A stretch of 64,000 nt of DNA, from positions 338,582 through 402,581 of the forward strand of contig NZDE01000011.1 in assembly GCA_002690045.1 (NCBI GenBank), written 5' to 3'. Origin of the DNA: Alphaproteobacteria bacterium. Its GTDB lineage: Bacteria; Pseudomonadota; Alphaproteobacteria; Micavibrionales; Micavibrionaceae. The position numbers and the translations under genes are program-made. Positions 11,501 through 19,073 of the stretch are shown here, piece after piece. The notes under the pieces are model-generated. The model did no database searches and was not told where the DNA came from. It worked only from the letters and a program-made list of their open reading frames with translations. How positions within the stretch are numbered: the first letter of the stretch is position 1; each line of letters opens with the position of its first letter.

Positions 11501-12042
11501 CTAAGCTCTATGCGTGTATCACCATTCATAAAGCTTGTCGTATTTAAGTCACCTGTCGATGCAACCATGCCACCGACGTCAATTTGTGCGTTTTCGCCGA
11601 AGACAATACCGTTACGGTCAAGAACAAAGATTGTACCACCTGTGCCGCCAGATGCTTTGCTTACAGAACTTAATGAACCCAAAATTTGTGTCGAATCAGA
11701 ATGCGCACCCGTTACGCGGTTAACTGTCATCGAACCTGAGTTGTTGTGATAAAAGGTTGTGGAGGCATTTTCACCAATATCAAAACGTTCCCAGTTAATC
11801 ACCGCACGATCAGAAGTTTGATCAATATTCAAAACCCCAGTGCTTGGACGGTCAAATGTCGCGCTACCACCTATAACATCTTCACCATATGGCGTTGCGT
11901 CTGGTGCAACCTGCGCGTATGCAGTACTGCTGAGCGCCGCAATTGTCGCTAATGTCATGACCGGCTTCACCAACGCGGTAGACAAATAAAGTGGGTATCT
12001 GGATTTGATTTGAGATTTTTCTGTTTTGATCGAACGGGTCAT
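2596..12042 (-). CDS. Giant two-partner secretion exoprotein (TpsA) with NosD-type parallel beta-helix repeats
   Basis: Predicted secreted adhesin or surface filament of 3148 residues. The start is taken at 12042 because GGAGG lies 5 bases upstream; the ORF is open six codons further. Layout: a long basic signal peptide cleaved after AYA (residue 43); a filamentous-hemagglutinin-type TPS domain to about residue 260 (GIVFGENAQIDVGGMVAS is typical); a further haemagglutinin-like beta region to about residue 850; then a pectate-lyase/NosD-like region of several dozen coils of about 22-24 residues to about residue 2800. Most coils carry the signature (S)GDDGIDV or NGI followed by an Asn-containing NTI/NTV turn. 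Two loops break the helix (DNA about 6640-6765 and 6330-6500). The C-terminal 300 residues are different and end with a Cys pair. The transporter gene lies divergently next door. The sequence is very acidic, with Asp-rich turns. Cargo function is inferred, not shown. Confidence 0.9.
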   Translation of the reverse strand: MTRSIKTEKSQIKSRYPLYLSTALVKPVMTLATIAALSSTAYAQVAPDATPYGEDVIGGSATFDRPSTGVLNIDQTSDRAVINWERFDIGENASTTFYHNNSGSMTVNRVTGAHSDSTQILGSLSSVSKASGGTGGTIFVLDRNGIVFGENAQIDVGGMVASTGDLNTTSFMNGDTRIELSNFTDAQIVNYGTITVADAGIAAFVSPQVSNHGVIKANVGKVAFAAGDKVTLDFYGDSLVEIALEDQIAEALLDNTGAITAAQVEIKANAARGVVDSVINMGGIVTASTATESGGKIILGGGSAGKVTVDGTLKASRTKKGNGGTGGSVEITGQDIEITEDGRVWANGDDDTQAGDIKIVADRRLDLAGRLRAKGVDGTIETSGATLNVEDTTAVSASLWTIDPLSILIADTAYLGNYSYINAGVLSTSLSEGTSILIQTGDVPTGSGHDHGDIRIGSMINNNGGSATLSFEALRDIIVESGAGIGGTGTTEVNVDAGRNITLNGSIETNGADITLTGTGSTRVYSVLSAASGDIYFDGGDVKFFDGSVVMADEIDFTANSVAQESLSEVAARLLTGSVQKKVSLYSDLNSFDEIGDFATGLGSSTGGLEVYDNSGSLLITGLIDSDRGAVRFGHEGTIWSEEIKLTNSGEIQTSNGAVDLNSTSRVIVHGDIDAGNGAVTIGASAVQFWNGSEVLARSLTFDASSVRQDVGSKVDVQRVSGTVLTTFDLDSVLNEIDIIDGIATGTAGWHDGGLDLYSKNFLQINAPVSTTGGSINITSEQRIDVKDGSYVSAVDGDIFLGGTTINLWEDLNTTGAVSGNATLVNIKDDAAEIQDAVDLSSASSTVNVAKGDYYEDVLVDGKNIDLRGARSGTDARGRTGDESTIYGSVIFKNASDGEVRGFSITGGTKGVRLENVSNFLIANNIITDIKDNTGYDDDGVFLDNAQDVLVQRNVINNSGDDGIHARNNVDGLVISQNEIGKATGDSIDLHITSGAIRVDRNDISGGSAIGVHAKNTESVVVTRNTITGTRNEGIKVTDGSTSALVQNNTVTGGTNGVEVNGGSVHTVSSNTIINSRSDAIVVTNADYSTVKSNTVNSAGDNGIAVSGSDYVGVSGNTITDAENNGIVVTNSGYIDITGGNTITGGKTGVRLADSDYADVIGNTISGQSGVGPGGYGDGVNVVGSDFVRIMNNTISDTSHDGIELESTSHNADIKGNTLTDISGNGIVVRGNSDNADVQNNSIDNAKNGVTVSGNSANIIVARNTIENTRQNGVVIGADAERVSQNTLTNINGDAIDVSNSADVKINNNTITGTAGEGIDLNSSNGANIYGNVITDATTNGISVTDSDDVTVGSNNTVTGGQTGLRVENSDRILITGNSFSSQTGAGSNGIGDAINLDNSDAARILNNIITAAGDDGIDLENGSDDATISRNTVNGAGDNAITVRSNSDNVTIQYNSLYEAQNGVRVYGGADNAIIINNTADDMNGKGIAVAANAIRVNNNTVSNTGNDGIEVSNSADVDVIGNNVSQTGGEGVDVNNSANADIKNNTVSGTASNGISINPSPSSVITGNTVTGAGANGIDVSGSNGTLVKNNEVFDSTLNGIAVSGSDDVRVEENLVIFSGANGIAISGGTDNTVEENIVALGAGNGIFAENTTGLNVADNIAGLVLADAIRVEGGLNSTITGNLVGLSYGDGIALDGATGTTTVSDNKVLLVGGNGISSTNGADTVNIDGNEVAIAGENGIYIDGGAYVNITNNSISYVGFGLYDWVDTLSSEGLGALFDGDYSVRTPKIDTDLIAFPWADGDGIHVENAGDVLVDENTIAAVGGDGVEVDDSGATTVTNNNVFATGIDWTSYDFADLSAYFSGLDLIDDVLIPAEDALLGDEDLAELVFDLLPEPSSIEWDSFGGNGIYVHGNFSDDVVISDNMVALTAGDGINTSGYVNVDVSDNIVSIAGDDGIDVTGAYSVTISENTVEDSDDNGIRVAQSLGAIVSENTVVSSGGNGIDAQYNAFTSITGNDVNYSDENGIIAQTGNAVVISDNEVARSGVDGIAVRSISDVDITGNKVKRSGDEGVDVSGANTADIIDNKVKSTDDNGIKVSDSSWVKIAENKVVNAGDDGIDVDDVTSRRGFGWNVQITDNTVSNSGDDGIDVADSRNVYINGNVVTDSDSSGMELSDINIVVATNNEIYASGQEGIDGDDIFSAFLGGNTIAGADSDGIELDDVTFATLVGNTISDVDSDGIDVDDSFAVSVVDNTVEDAGDNGIELSDAVFAYVGDNRVKRSGDDGVDLDDINFATVENNRIRRSGDDGVDAEDVGVLFVRDNIIKNSDGNGVEVTGGDFARINRNVITNSDDSGVDVYGTDLVRVNRNDISSSGDNGIYVENAENVRVKYNTIYDSGENGVYVIDVDGAANVKWNTISESEEDGILVEEVDVARIIGNNVSLSGDDGVDVARSDAARIKGNVITTSGDDGIDVDSVADVRIIDNNVTDSDDNGITVYDAYNVNVAGNLVKDSGADGITVYDVYNSVNVAENTVRRSGDEGIEVDGAFSATIADNIVRRSGDNGIEVYGAYQTNITGNDVKRSRTDGINVSDVYGNPFGYAVYIADNTIEITGDDGIEVAGAGRTRIESNTITNVGVTKDRGDFFGADAIHVRDVNGGFYGPAIFIDGPSALTPVDSVEIVGNTIDTTGDDGIQVLFSGNTSVTDNVISNVGTASGARIFGADAISITSSGAFDPYAYIFGQSNSADVSGNTITNVLGDGIEIDGANEVLVDGNTLSNIGDDGINITGYNGYFPEIVDGGDTLEGIQQVSRKPLPFGDAPEFNAVVSNNVITTVGGDGVETTNLNRAEIAGNEITGAAFNGYYASGPFNGQVVVSDNLFFDNDTGASFESGEVDLTGLGNGFIGGRVGMHFAPYDFEQLALVGDNAFGAWSYFAQDFPTTGFADMSLVDNTIGTQLFNGQSDYFVELDNGAFFAPGTPTVLNALNSTYFVPGEGFITPASTGGVLTLDQFNFLEDKFYHFTDEASLGLFFFGFVPGINQEDIFRNIDGFDPDAFNVRLTILGLPRVSLPTGFDPEFLSQIAPAAGGEGGEADLAAQLNAIESAAGGAEETSCQGAALSSAETGAAITYSFGSSLDELALDSAVGCGI

Positions 12043-12523
12043 TTTTTCCTCCATCTGCATATTTTCATATGCACCCCACTTTTAAATATGATGTGGGCCA
12101 TTAAAAATTCATAAAACGCAATATCGCGATTTAATACGAAAATCTGTATTTACGTACAATGGCTGATGACATTTATAAAAGAAATACGCACAGTCTTTTA
12201 TAGAGACGCAAAAGCCATTCCATAGACATAATACAAAAAAGTCTAGCGTAGGTTTTTACATAGTTTATAAGCAATTGCAAGAAAATTTTTACGTAAATAG
12301 GACCCACATATGTATATGCGTTTATTATAATAAATCGATATACCAAAGATTGAGTGCAGTTATCCCCCCCTATCGATAAAATATCGATAAAAAAAATTCT
12401 TTATCTATACCTTTTTTGAAAAAAAACTCTGTTTTATCTTGCATAATTGTTTATCATATTGTCTATAAAGATCAGCCGATTGAGGCTAAAATTTTATTGT
12501 TTTTCATATAATTGGGGTTTCAA
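12043..12523. promoter_or_regulatory. Divergent TPS control region with tandem TATCGATA repeats
   Basis: AT-rich intergenic region of 481 bases between the exoprotein (minus) and transporter (plus) genes, with no credible gene in it. Its clearest structure is a perfect 11-base direct repeat, TATCGATAAAA at 12371-12381 and again at 12382-12392. Each copy contains the 8-base palindrome TATCGATA. A third core, ATCGAT, lies at 12334-12339. The 11-base period puts both palindromes on one face of the helix, as in a regulator operator. A run of seven C residues precedes the repeat. A -10-like TATAAA lies at 12464-12469 ahead of the transporter gene, but no convincing -35 was found. GGAGG at 12048-12052 is the exoprotein ribosome-binding site. 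Confidence 0.55.
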
Positions 12524-14284
12524 ATGTTCCAGATTGATACGGGTGCGACACTGAACGTGCAGTTAAAAAAGCTCGCTTTATCGCTCATTACTACATCTGC
12601 ATTATTAGTTGCAGTTTCTACGCAAACAGCACATGCACAAGTGCCGACTGACGCAGCAGCTATATCAGACCCTAGCCGCGCCACCGAACAGTTCCGCACG
12701 CCGGATGTGGACTTTAAAGTCGGCCCAAGTATTGAAGTGGAAGAAGCTAACGTTGATAAAGCACCTGCCGGTGCAGAAAACATCAAACTAACACTAAAGA
12801 AAATTGATATTTCCGGATCATCTATTTTTACTGCGGACTATCTGCAAAGCTTTTACGAAGATAAGCTGAACACTGAAATCAGCCTAGCAGATGTATATAG
12901 TATAGCGGCACGTTTGACTAAACTTTATCGCGATAATGATTACGCAATTTCTCGTGTCGTTGTTCCTGTACAAACCATCGACAAAAAAAGCGGCACAATT
13001 AAATTAGAAGCTGTTGAAGGTTTCGTAGATAACATTCGTATTGAAGGCGACAAGAAAGCCAACGAACTAGAACGCATACGTGGCTATGTCAGCAAAATTC
13101 AAGGCGTACGGCCATTAGACTTCAAAGAACTTGAACGTGTCCTTCTTATGATTAACGACCTGCCTGGTGTTGAAGCGCGCGCAGTTCTAGATCGTTCAAA
13201 CACAACCGCAAAAGCCACAGATCTTACGCTAATTGTTCGTCGCAATCGTGTTGATGGCTTGGTTTCTTTCAACAACCATGGTAGCCGTTATTTAGGTCAT
13301 TCACAATTAATTGGCGCCACATCGTTTAATTCTTGGTTAGGCTTGAATGAACGCGTTACATTCCAGGGCGCATATGCACCAGGCCGCCATCTTGACCCGG
13401 AACTTGCTTATGCATCTGGTTATTTTGAAGTACCAGTAAATCGTCACGGAACATGGTTCAAAGCATTCTTGTCCCAAACAGAAACAAAACCAGGATATGA
13501 CCTTAAAGAATTTGATGTTGAAGGTAATTCAACATATGGCGAATTCAAATTTGTACACCCAATCATTCGTACACGTAATTTCAACTGGTTTGCTGATGCT
13601 GCGTTTGATTGGCGTGATGTTGATAGTAAAAACAACGTAGAACCGACACGTAAAGACCGTATACGTGCGGTGCGCCTTGGTACAAACTTTGAGTTTCTTG
13701 ATACGTTATTCCGTGCAGGCGTAAACACATTTAGCTTTAAAGTTTCCCGCGGCCTAGACTTCTTTGGCGCAAGTGAAACTGGCGCGACAAACCTATCACG
13801 TGAACTTGGCGATCCAGAATTCACAAAGTTTGAAGCTGAATTTCAACGTTTACAACGCCTTACAAATAAATGGAATATCCTTGCCGCTGTTAAAGGCCAA
13901 ATGAGCAATAACGCCCTGCTAAGTTCTGAAGAATTTGGCGTAGGTGGTGTGAATATAGGCCGCGGCTTTGACGGTTCAGAAATCATCGGTGATGAAGGCA
14001 TCTCTGGTAAAGTAGAAGTCCAGTGGCGTACACCTTATCACGTACCTATATTCGATAGTTACCAACTATATGGCTTCTATGATATAGGTCGTGTATGGAA
14101 TGATGATGCAACAACGAACGACCTAAAGCGTGAAAGTCTTGCTTCGGCAGGTATCGGCCTTGATGCTACAATTGCCGAGAAAACCAAGCTTGGCTTCATG
14201 GTTGCAAAACCGCTAACGCGCGATGTTCAAACGCAGGGTGATGATGGCGCACGCGTCTACTTCTCCCTCAGCCGCGAATTTTAA
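12524..14284 (+). CDS. TpsB outer-membrane transporter, ShlB/FhaC/HecB family
   Basis: Omp85-superfamily pore that should export the divergently encoded exoprotein across the outer membrane (type Vb secretion). The ATG at 12524 is chosen because GGGG lies 6 bases upstream; an in-frame TTG lies four codons earlier at 12512. The 586-residue product has a signal peptide cleaved after AHA (residue 38), a POTRA-type domain at about residues 65-145 (LKKIDISGSSIFTADYL to GFVDNIRIEGD), a second POTRA-like segment (LDFKELERVLLMINDLPGV) and a C-terminal beta-barrel. The barrel holds the conserved RGF-type lid-lock motif (GGVNIGRGFDGSE) and ends in aromatic YFSLSREF, as outer-membrane barrels do. Length fits the family (about 550-600). 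Confidence 0.93.
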   Translation: MFQIDTGATLNVQLKKLALSLITTSALLVAVSTQTAHAQVPTDAAAISDPSRATEQFRTPDVDFKVGPSIEVEEANVDKAPAGAENIKLTLKKIDISGSSIFTADYLQSFYEDKLNTEISLADVYSIAARLTKLYRDNDYAISRVVVPVQTIDKKSGTIKLEAVEGFVDNIRIEGDKKANELERIRGYVSKIQGVRPLDFKELERVLLMINDLPGVEARAVLDRSNTTAKATDLTLIVRRNRVDGLVSFNNHGSRYLGHSQLIGATSFNSWLGLNERVTFQGAYAPGRHLDPELAYASGYFEVPVNRHGTWFKAFLSQTETKPGYDLKEFDVEGNSTYGEFKFVHPIIRTRNFNWFADAAFDWRDVDSKNNVEPTRKDRIRAVRLGTNFEFLDTLFRAGVNTFSFKVSRGLDFFGASETGATNLSRELGDPEFTKFEAEFQRLQRLTNKWNILAAVKGQMSNNALLSSEEFGVGGVNIGRGFDGSEIIGDEGISGKVEVQWRTPYHVPIFDSYQLYGFYDIGRVWNDDATTNDLKRESLASAGIGLDATIAEKTKLGFMVAKPLTRDVQTQGDDGARVYFSLSREF

Positions 14285-14294
14285 TTAAAAAGAA

Positions 14295-14319
14295 AGCCCT
14301 CAAAATTGAGGGCTTTTTT
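14295..14319. terminator. Bidirectional intrinsic terminator
   Basis: Stem GCCCTCAA / TTGAGGGC (14296-14303 with 14306-14313), followed on the plus strand by six T residues. A-rich bases on the other side give a T-rich tract on the minus strand. It separates the convergent transporter gene and the aldo/keto reductase gene. Confidence 0.85.
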
Positions 14320-14328
14320 ATTGGGTAA

Positions 14329-15210
14329 TTATGCAGGAACTTTTTGATTAATAGCCGCATCATAAACCGTGTCAGGATTACCGCCAAAACGCAGGTCTTT
14401 ATCAAGACCATCAATACGCGCCATATCTTCTGCACTTAATGTGAAGCTATCTAACGCTAAATTGCTCGCCATATTCTTTGGCGTTTCTGATTTAGGGATA
14501 ACAATACGTCCCGCCTGAAGGTCCCATTTAATTATAACTTGCGCTGCTGACACGCCATATTTTAGAGCTATCTCGCTTATCACGGGGTCAGCAATCGGCT
14601 TTTGACTTTTATCGACATCGTTCCACTCCCCCGTGCCTAAAGGTGACCAGCACGACACAATAATATCATTAGCATCACAATATGTAGCAAGTTCTTTTTG
14701 CGTGAAATATGGATGCAACTCTAATTGATTATAAACAGGCTTAATACGCGCAAATGAAAGTATGTCTTCAATATCGCTTTTTCTGAAATTAGATAAGCCA
14801 AGCGCTTTGGTAAGCCCCTCATCATGGAGCGTTTCCATTTCCGTCCATGTTTCTTTTGTCTTTTCCGGATACGGCCAATGGATGAGATATAAATCCACGT
14901 AATCCATTTGCAAGCGCTCAAGCGAAGCATCTAAAGCCTTACGCACATTTCCTGTGCCTTGCTCTGTATGCCATGCTTTTGTTGTGATGAAAAACTCTTC
15001 ACGCGGAATGCCCGACTCTTTAACCGCGCGACCAACGCTTCGTTCGTTCCCATATAGAGAGGCCGTATCAATGTGACGATACCCAAGCTCAATTGCCTTC
15101 AGAATAGTATCTTTCACGTAATCATTATCAGCTTGCCATCCAACGATGGCCGCTGTGCCATAACCAAGTTGAGGGATTTTGATACCGTTATTAAATGTAA
15201 GCGTTTGCAT
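14329..15210 (-). CDS. Aldo/keto reductase
   Basis: Cytosolic NADPH-dependent oxidoreductase of the AKR superfamily with a (beta/alpha)8 barrel. The 293-residue product carries the full catalytic tetrad: Asp48 and Tyr53 in HIDTASLYGNE, Lys78 in TTKAW, and His111 in YLIHWP. The cofactor-binding C-terminal segment IVIPKSETPKNMASNL is present. AGGAG lies upstream of the ATG. It most resembles the bacterial 2,5-diketogluconate reductase-like branch, but the substrate cannot be read from sequence. It is transcribed in the same direction as rnhA, 47 bases downstream of it, and may be read through from that operon. Confidence 0.92.
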   Translation of the reverse strand: MQTLTFNNGIKIPQLGYGTAAIVGWQADNDYVKDTILKAIELGYRHIDTASLYGNERSVGRAVKESGIPREEFFITTKAWHTEQGTGNVRKALDASLERLQMDYVDLYLIHWPYPEKTKETWTEMETLHDEGLTKALGLSNFRKSDIEDILSFARIKPVYNQLELHPYFTQKELATYCDANDIIVSCWSPLGTGEWNDVDKSQKPIADPVISEIALKYGVSAAQVIIKWDLQAGRIVIPKSETPKNMASNLALDSFTLSAEDMARIDGLDKDLRFGGNPDTVYDAAINQKVPA

Positions 15211-15256
15211 TTGAGCTCTCCTTTATATTGCTTGCCTATAAAAAACTAAGTCAATT

Positions 15257-15685
15257 TTATAAAGTATCAATAGCCGCAACAGCCAAAGCATCCGCGCGCT
15301 CATTTTCTGGGTGCCCAGCATGCCCTTTGACCCAATGGAAGGCAACATTATGCTTACTGACGGCGGCATCCAACTCCTCCCACAAATCTTTGTTCTTCAC
15401 GGGTTTGCGGTTCGCGGTCTTCCAGTTTTTGGCCTTCCAGCCATCCATCCATTTAGTGATGCCATCACGGACATATGTGCTATCGGTGTATAAATCCACA
15501 TCGCAGCGGCGCTTTAGGCTTTCGAGCGCTTTTATGGCGGCGGTTAATTCCATACGGTTATTGGTTGTTTCTGCCTCAGCGCCAGAAATTTCTTTTTCTT
15601 TATCGCCATAGCGCAGCACAGCGCCCCAGCCGCCTGGGCCTGGGTTACCGCTACATGCTCCATCAGTATAAATTTCTACGCGCAT
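15257..15685 (-). CDS. rnhA: Ribonuclease HI
   Basis: Degrades RNA in RNA-DNA hybrids during replication and R-loop removal. With the start at 15685 ([20 protein letters not shown], matching the normal N-terminus) the protein has 142 residues. The four catalytic acids are all present: Asp8, Glu46 (NNRMELTAA), Asp68 (LYTDSTYV) and Asp132 (NERADALA). The [13 protein letters not shown] segment is typical. An in-frame TTG at 15703 would add six residues and lies closer to a GGAG. The ATG overlaps the end of thrB by 10 bases, so translation is probably coupled. ispH-thrB-rnhA is a recurring alphaproteobacterial operon. Confidence 0.97.
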   Translation of the reverse strand: MRVEIYTDGACSGNPGPGGWGAVLRYGDKEKEISGAEAETTNNRMELTAAIKALESLKRRCDVDLYTDSTYVRDGITKWMDGWKAKNWKTANRKPVKNKDLWEELDAAVSKHNVAFHWVKGHAGHPENERADALAVAAIDTL

Positions 15686-16641
15686 GGGGGATTGGCTCTC
15701 CAATGTTTTATTCGTTCTAAAAAGGCTTTGGGGTCATGCGGAATAACGACGTCATCACCCGGATGGTTTAGGTAATCATGTAAGCGGGTCATTTGAATGC
15801 GCAATGCACTGGCCTGTAACATTAAGCCAAAAATGCCGCGCTCATCGTCATTTAATGGTCTGAGCTTCTGATATCCCTGCATCATCGCATCAAAGCGTGC
15901 GGGTATACATTCTGCCGCCGCATTAAAGCACCACGCATTAATGGTCAGTGCCAGATCATAAATAAAATATTCATCACAGGCATAATAAAAATCAATAATG
16001 CCGCTTAACTGCGCGTCTTTAAAAAAGACGTTATCAGGGAAGAAATCACAATGCACTGCACCTTGCGGAAAGTCTTTGGTGACAAGCATCGGCCAAACAT
16101 CGATAAGGTCGCTAAAGACATCATTGACGAGCGCAGCTTGGCCTTCGACAACGCTATCAGCCTTATCTTCGTTCTCGCCCCATAAGCTCTGCCACTTTGA
16201 TAGCCCCATTTTGTTTGGGCGGCGCACGGTAAAGCCTTCACCTGCCTCGTGCATCTTGGCGAGCATTTCACCGGCGGCGGCGCATTGTGCATCGGTTATA
16301 TCATCTGGCGCTGTACCCTGCCCGTCTAAATAGACGCTAATGGCTGCGGTTTTACCCTTTAAATGCCCGTAAAGCGCACCATCATTGCGCGGAATAATTT
16401 CACATGTTGGAATAGCGGCGGCGCTTAAATGCTGAATAAGCCCTAAGAAATACGGCAGGTCACTTTCCGCGACTTTGCCTTCATGCACGGTCAGCACATA
16501 ACGTCCTGTATCCGTAAATATATGATAATTCGTATTCTCTACGCCTGAAAGAATACCTTCAAAACGCTGTAACTTGCCAAGGTCGTAACCCGACAAAAAA
16601 GCGTCAATATCATGCGAATCTAATGTGGTAAATACAGCCAT
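15676..16641 (-). CDS. thrB: Homoserine kinase ThrB (APH-fold type)
   Basis: Phosphorylates L-homoserine with ATP in threonine synthesis. This 321-residue enzyme belongs to the aminoglycoside-phosphotransferase/choline-kinase fold used by many alphaproteobacteria, not the GHMP kinase fold of E. coli ThrB. The nucleotide-binding N-lobe reads [20 protein letters not shown]. The catalytic loop [14 protein letters not shown] (HxD...N) and the metal-binding Asp in [11 protein letters not shown] are both seen. It lies between ispH (31 bases upstream) and rnhA (overlapping). The alternative of a generic phosphotransferase is unlikely given this operon context. Confidence 0.94.
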   Translation of the reverse strand: MAVFTTLDSHDIDAFLSGYDLGKLQRFEGILSGVENTNYHIFTDTGRYVLTVHEGKVAESDLPYFLGLIQHLSAAAIPTCEIIPRNDGALYGHLKGKTAAISVYLDGQGTAPDDITDAQCAAAGEMLAKMHEAGEGFTVRRPNKMGLSKWQSLWGENEDKADSVVEGQAALVNDVFSDLIDVWPMLVTKDFPQGAVHCDFFPDNVFFKDAQLSGIIDFYYACDEYFIYDLALTINAWCFNAAAECIPARFDAMMQGYQKLRPLNDDERGIFGLMLQASALRIQMTRLHDYLNHPGDDVVIPHDPKAFLERIKHWRANPPCA

Positions 16642-16672
16642 GCCCCAAGTGTGCCGCCGTCACATGCGCACG

Positions 16673-17668
16673 TCAAGCGGCGGTGTCTGCCTTATCCCGC
16701 AAAATACGCGGCACATTAAAGACCACGTTTTCTTCACGGAGGACAATTTCTTCGACACTAACCGCGCGTTTTTCTGAAATGGCGGCCACGACTTCTTCAA
16801 CCAATACTTCTGGCGCGGATGCCCCTGCCGTAATGCCCAAAGCTTCAACATCATCAAGCCATGCAAAATCAACATCATGGGCGCGCTGTATAAGTATAGA
16901 CTTCTTCGCGCCATACACTTTGGCGACTTCTGCCAAACGGTTAGAGTTTGATGAATTCGGTGCGCCGATAACTAAGACAGCATCCGCCTTTGCTGCAATA
17001 TCCTTTACCGCTTCTTGGCGGTTGGTTGTGGCGTAGCAAATGTCCTTTTTAAATGGCCCCTCAATATTTGGGAAACGTGCTTTTAGGGCATCGACAATAT
17101 CTGACGTATCATCAATGGATAGCGTTGTCTGCGTACAATACGCCAAGGCGTTTTCATCCGCTACGGTTAAACTTTCAACATCTTCGATGGTTTCAACCAA
17201 ACGCACTGCACCTTCGGGCAGCTGCCCCATTGTGCCAATAACTTCAGGGTGGCCGACATGGCCAATCAAAATGACTTCGCGCCCCGCTTTGTGATGTTTT
17301 TCCGCTTCTTTATGGACTTTACTGACCAAAGGACATGTTGCATCAATATAGAACATGTTACGCGCTGCTGCGTTCTCAGGAACTTTTTTCGGTACACCAT
17401 GGGCGGAGAATATTACTGGCTGCCCATCGTCAGGAATCTCATTAAGCTCATCGACAAATATTGCGCCCTGCGCCTTTAAATTCTCAACAACGAATTTGTT
17501 ATGCACAATTTCATGGCGCACATAAACCGGCGCGCCATATTTCTTTAGCGCCAATTCAACGATTTGAATTGCGCGATCAACCCCAGCGCAAAAGCCGCGC
17601 GGCGCAGCTAAATATATCTTTAATGGCTTTTTATCTGTCATAATATGCGGTTCTTCCGTTTTATCCAT
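16673..17668 (-). CDS. ispH: 4-hydroxy-3-methylbut-2-enyl diphosphate reductase IspH (LytB)
   Basis: Last enzyme of the MEP isoprenoid pathway. It uses a [4Fe-4S] cluster to make IPP and DMAPP. The product has 331 residues. The three cluster cysteines lie in [25 protein letters not shown] and [13 protein letters not shown]. The substrate-binding stretches [13 protein letters not shown] and [11 protein letters not shown] are intact. The first ATG lacks a clear ribosome-binding site. A second start ten codons in (17641, [16 protein letters not shown]) follows GGAAG by about 11 bases and is a fair alternative. It is the first gene of the ispH-thrB-rnhA operon. Confidence 0.97.
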   Translation of the reverse strand: MDKTEEPHIMTDKKPLKIYLAAPRGFCAGVDRAIQIVELALKKYGAPVYVRHEIVHNKFVVENLKAQGAIFVDELNEIPDDGQPVIFSAHGVPKKVPENAAARNMFYIDATCPLVSKVHKEAEKHHKAGREVILIGHVGHPEVIGTMGQLPEGAVRLVETIEDVESLTVADENALAYCTQTTLSIDDTSDIVDALKARFPNIEGPFKKDICYATTNRQEAVKDIAAKADAVLVIGAPNSSNSNRLAEVAKVYGAKKSILIQRAHDVDFAWLDDVEALGITAGASAPEVLVEEVVAAISEKRAVSVEEIVLREENVVFNVPRILRDKADTAA

Positions 17669-17759
17669 CGGGATTTATATAGCGCAGCTTTTGAAAACTT
17701 GCCATGTTTTTTATTTTCTTTATTGTGGTGACGATCACTAATTAGGGAGAATCGAAGCG

Positions 17760-18425
17760 ATGAACGCTGCCATAAGAAAATATTTTCTATACAGCCTAGT
17801 TCTTAGTTTAACTGCATGTTCTAGCGCAGACATATCGCATAATCTGGGCGGTGTGAAGGATAGTCTATTTTCACTTGGTTCAATCTTTACATCTTCAAAA
17901 TCAAAATCTGTTGATCCTGAACGCGACATATCGGATTCCCTTGATAGTGAGGGCGCAGTTTTAGCCTGCCCACGCATTGAATATATCGAAGAACTAAGCA
18001 TTGTTGATAAATATGTCGATAATAGCGAACCAAGTGTTGATGGCTTAGAATACTCCGCCAATATCGCGCATTTTGAGAGCTCTTGCCGCGTTTTACCAAA
18101 CAAGAGCTTAGCTGACATTGAAATCTATATCCGTTTTTATGCTGAACTTGGCGATGCAGGGCGTTTAAAGCCAAGCGAGGAAGTCAATGTCACGCATCCA
18201 TATTTCATTGCAACGCTTGATAAAGACAATAAAATCATCAACAAACAAGTTGAAACCCTGACCATGGCCTATGGCGCAAATGAGAACGAACTTACTAAGC
18301 TTGAAAAAGTTAGTTATCAAATGCCTTATGATGCCACGCATAACCCGAAGGATTACCGCGTTGTGATGGGCTTTATTCTAACCAAAGCACAAATCGAGAA
18401 TAACCGCCGTGACTATAAATTCTAA
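17760..18425 (+). CDS. Putative lipoprotein of unknown function
   Basis: 221 residues beginning with a lipoprotein signal (YSLVLSLTAC, with acylated Cys at about residue 20) followed by a Ser-rich linker. Two more cysteines (VLACPRIEY and ESSCRVLP) could form a disulfide. The C-terminal half looks like a compact beta domain (IEIYIRFYAELGDAG, HPYFIATLDKDNKII, DYRVVMGFILT). The ATG follows AGGGAG by about 10 bases. Its end overlaps the upstream extension of the gmhA frame, so the two are probably co-transcribed. No named family was recognised. An envelope location is well supported; a function is not. Confidence 0.75.
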   Translation: MNAAIRKYFLYSLVLSLTACSSADISHNLGGVKDSLFSLGSIFTSSKSKSVDPERDISDSLDSEGAVLACPRIEYIEELSIVDKYVDNSEPSVDGLEYSANIAHFESSCRVLPNKSLADIEIYIRFYAELGDAGRLKPSEEVNVTHPYFIATLDKDNKIINKQVETLTMAYGANENELTKLEKVSYQMPYDATHNPKDYRVVMGFILTKAQIENNRRDYKF

Positions 18426-18441
18426 GCTGGACTATCAAACC

Positions 18442-19044
18442 ATGACACAAGACACATTATCCGTTGATGTAAACGCCTTTTGGAATGCAACACATAAAGC
18501 ACATTTAGATGTTGTTGAGAGCGTATTTTCATCATCCCTAAAAGATGATCTCTCTGCCCTCCTCGTTCAAGCAGCAGACACAATCCGCAATGGCGGTAAA
18601 GTCATGTTCTGCGGCAATGGTGGCAGCGCCGCTGATGCACAGCATATTGCCGCTGAGTTATCGGTTAAATTGTTTCAAGATCGCAAGCCCATTGCAGGTT
18701 TGTGTCTAACGCTTGATAGCTCCGCTATCACAGCATGCGGCAATGATTACGGCTATGAGTATATATTCTCCCGTCAGGTGCAAGCCTTAGGGCGCGCAGG
18801 CGACCTGTTAGTTGGTATCAGCACATCAGGCAAAAGCCCAAATGTGATTAAAGCTGTCGAAGCAGCCAAAGAAATGGGCATTAAAACAGCGGCCTTGACC
18901 GGCCGTGATGGTGGCCCACTTGCAGGCATGGTTGATGTCAATTTATGTGTTGCACATAACGACACCGCCCGCATCCAAGAAATGCATATAACAATAGGCC
19001 ACATGTTCTGCGGCCTATTAGAAAAAGAGCTTGGGCTCGTCTAA
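18442..19044 (+). CDS. gmhA: Phosphoheptose isomerase GmhA
   Basis: Cytosolic SIS-domain enzyme that converts sedoheptulose 7-phosphate to D-glycero-D-manno-heptose 7-phosphate for LPS inner core. The ATG at 18442 gives 200 residues, close to the usual 190-200. A GTG at 18409 would add 11 residues and overlap the lipoprotein gene; neither start has a strong ribosome-binding site. Diagnostic segments are KVMFCGNGGSAADAQHIAAE, SSAITACGNDYGYEYIFSRQ, GISTSGKSPNVIKA and the C-terminal RIQEMHITIGHMFCGLLE. Together with kdsB elsewhere in the window it indicates a lipopolysaccharide with heptose and Kdo. Confidence 0.95.
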   Translation: MTQDTLSVDVNAFWNATHKAHLDVVESVFSSSLKDDLSALLVQAADTIRNGGKVMFCGNGGSAADAQHIAAELSVKLFQDRKPIAGLCLTLDSSAITACGNDYGYEYIFSRQVQALGRAGDLLVGISTSGKSPNVIKAVEAAKEMGIKTAALTGRDGGPLAGMVDVNLCVAHNDTARIQEMHITIGHMFCGLLEKELGLV

Positions 19045-19073
19045 CTTCTTACATTATAAGATGAGGTTTTAAA

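Noticed and set aside
2752-11952. Many plus-strand open frames (for example 6815-7684, 289 codons) inside the exoprotein gene
   Set aside because: They are antisense shadows of the repetitive gene. Their products are low-complexity Pro/Ser/Leu strings mirroring the repeat, and none has a ribosome-binding site.
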